Below, one piece after another: positions 62,757 through 64,000 of a DNA stretch of 64,000 bases. The stretch covers positions 6,768,609-6,832,608 of the forward strand of contig OX155978.1 of assembly GCA_944548615.1 (NCBI GenBank), written 5' to 3'. The notes below the pieces were generated by a model. The model was not told the DNA's origin. It did not search any database and worked only from the letters and a program-made list of their open reading frames with translations. A program made the position numbers and the translations under genes. The first letter of the stretch is position 1. Every line of letters begins with the position of its first letter. The stretch is from Micropterix aruncella. Its lineage: Eukaryota; Arthropoda; Insecta; Lepidoptera; Micropterigidae.

Positions 62757-62798
62757 AATTTGTGCACCTAAGTTTTTTTAAACTTAGGTGCACAAATT
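62757..62798. repeat. Perfect 19-bp-arm hairpin with 4-nt loop
   Basis: aatttgtgcacctaagttt, loop tttt, then the exact reverse complement. It has no gene nearby to terminate or regulate. Confidence 0.92.
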
Positions 62799-63109
62799 AG
62801 TGACTTAGAAGTTATTTTGATTACTTAATATTTCAGAAATGCTTTGTGATTCGTAAAATTAGAATGTCGTGACCCGATTTGTAATTGATGAGTTTTTACC
62901 AAGTAAAGAATTTTTCGGTCGGTTAGACGCTCGCCTGCGCTATCCATCTGCCCTCTCTTCTCACCTTCTCGATTTTTTGACGGTTCTTTTGAATACTCGA
63001 CCGGGAGTATACAGGATTGCTTGCAATTTATACAAATTGGTAAACTGGATTGCTTTTGTTTGATTTACTAGGTCTTCCAATTCCAAAGCTATTTTTCAAA
63101 TCAAAATTT

Positions 63110-63410
63110 CATGCTTGAAGTTTCTTTAAAAATCCTTGACACTTGCGAACATCCAAATAATCGCCAAGTACTGCACAAATATTTAGATGGCAATTATTGC
63201 ACACTCTTTTTTTCAAAAAAATATACAGCATATAATTTCGAATACGGCATGCTTGTGGCTCCCGACGAGTGGACTCCTCAACGGTCAGCAGCACAGAAAC
63301 AAAATTTTATATATGCATTCAATTATGATTCTAGGTCCCACTATGACATTGCTGCTGCATCCAGGATGGGCTCGGGACAAGGCATTTTAATAAAAGCTTT
63401 TTTTAAATGT
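63110..63410 (+). repeat. Dispersed repeat copy (single unit)
   Basis: Its right part (63255-63400) matches the duplicated host repeat at 35046-35170 and 35882-36010. The 105-codon frame across it (63111-63428) contains no known domain, and the corresponding frames in the other copies are not maintained. Confidence 0.7.
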
Positions 63411-63433
63411 CTTTCTTTTTACAAATAGGTACA

Positions 63434-63521
63434 AATTATTTATTGATTTCAAATTAAAAGTAGGTTCAATATACAAAAGTCTTAACCTAACTAGGCTGCC
63501 GCCTGTTCCAAGGTAGACAAT
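63434..63521 (-). repeat. Retroposon-like 3' end, copy 2
   Basis: Direct match to 33534-33620, including tatacaaaagtcttaaccta and ctaggctgccgcctgttcc. Confidence 0.65.
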
Positions 63522-63841
63522 TTATATTAATTATCCTAAGAAATCCATAATATTATATTTAAATAAATAATCAAAATCATACTTAATATAACATATATAT
63601 TATTATCTTAATTACATAATTAAAAATTCGTAAGAAAATGTCATGAAAATTGACAATAAACCTATTATTTTATTTTAAAACATGATTACAATTAATATAT
63701 ATTTATATATGTATTATTAAGTATTAATATGTATTAATAATATACAAAACAAATACACAAAAATAAAAATAAATATATTTAGAAATAACCAATTTATATT
63801 ACTAAATATACTATTATGTTTTTATTATAAAGATTCAATTA
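63522..63841 (-). other. Probable 3' UTR of the terminal LINE
   Basis: Very AT-rich and non-coding. It lies downstream, in LINE sense, of the fragment running off the right edge. Confidence 0.35.
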
Positions 63842-64000
63842 TCAAATAACGTGTTCAATATCTGCATTTTTACAATTTAAGAGGTAGGCACTCAAACTAC
63901 TTTTAAATTTATATGAAATTTTAATGCCTTTAATGTTTTGTGGTAGGCAATTATACATTTTGGGGGCAAGATAAGGGAAACTGGAGTGGCCAAAATCGGT
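63842..64000 (-). pseudogene. CR1/Jockey-group LINE C-terminus, continuing past the window
   Basis: The minus strand from the window edge to the stop at 63842-63844 encodes FGHSSFPYLAPKMYNCLPQN then IKGIKISYKFKSSLSAYLLN, the AP-x-x-YN-x-LP-x-x-I ... F-K-x-x-L-x-x-YLL ending of CR1/Jockey-like LINE ORF2. Too short for ORF scans. The upstream part lies outside the window, so completeness cannot be judged. Confidence 0.75.

Overview
The window is eukaryotic, repeat-dominated DNA, most probably from a moth or butterfly. The clues are Helitron copies with lepidopteran-type ends (start TCCTACTAATATTATAAA, end GCGCAGATAGT; also ATCTATACTAATATTATAAA ... GTCAGCTAG), a tRNA-derived SINE, and 3' ends of many LINE clades common in insects. 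I find no host protein-coding gene, rRNA gene, functional tRNA, CRISPR array or operon. Species and chromosome cannot be read from the sequence.

Layout. (1) 1-930: AT-rich flank with a short mariner-like transposase remnant. (2) 932-25217: a satellite locus. About 42 near-identical head-to-tail monomers of 557 bp (558 bp in the last four) are preceded by one monomer in the opposite direction, giving a long palindrome centred near 1795. Pure (TA)n tracts cap both outer ends. Every monomer holds an exon-like module with a 45-65 codon reading frame on each strand, and a GTAAGT donor on the plus strand. (3) 25218-33300: truncated LINEs, a Helitron helicase tail, a Penelope-like C-terminus and a DDE transposase scrap. 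(4) 33500-42600: nested repeats, including a LINE inserted into a duplicated repeat, two Helitrons, a self-nested GC-rich family, a 1.25 kb palindrome, and a hAT element hosting a SINE. (5) 43500-48800: a long LINE C-terminal ORF, a GC-rich element copy, and a hAT deletion derivative with a perfect 8-bp target duplication. (6) 49000-64000: AT-rich DNA, an inverted pair of hairpin-bearing repeats, five or more LINE fragments (RTE-like, R1-like, CR1/Jockey-like), a second transposase-bearing hAT, and a 2.4 kb composite GC-rich element with a perfect 14-bp target duplication.

Nothing here works together as a pathway. The relations are parasitic: a SINE sharing its 3' hairpin with a LINE family present twice in the window, a GC-rich non-autonomous family making 14-bp duplications like R1-clade LINEs, and elements inserted into copies of themselves. 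The most unusual locus is the satellite: an exon-like segment amplified some 42 times with multi-monomer higher-order exchange. It could be an inert gene-derived satellite or a small-RNA source locus; expression data would decide.
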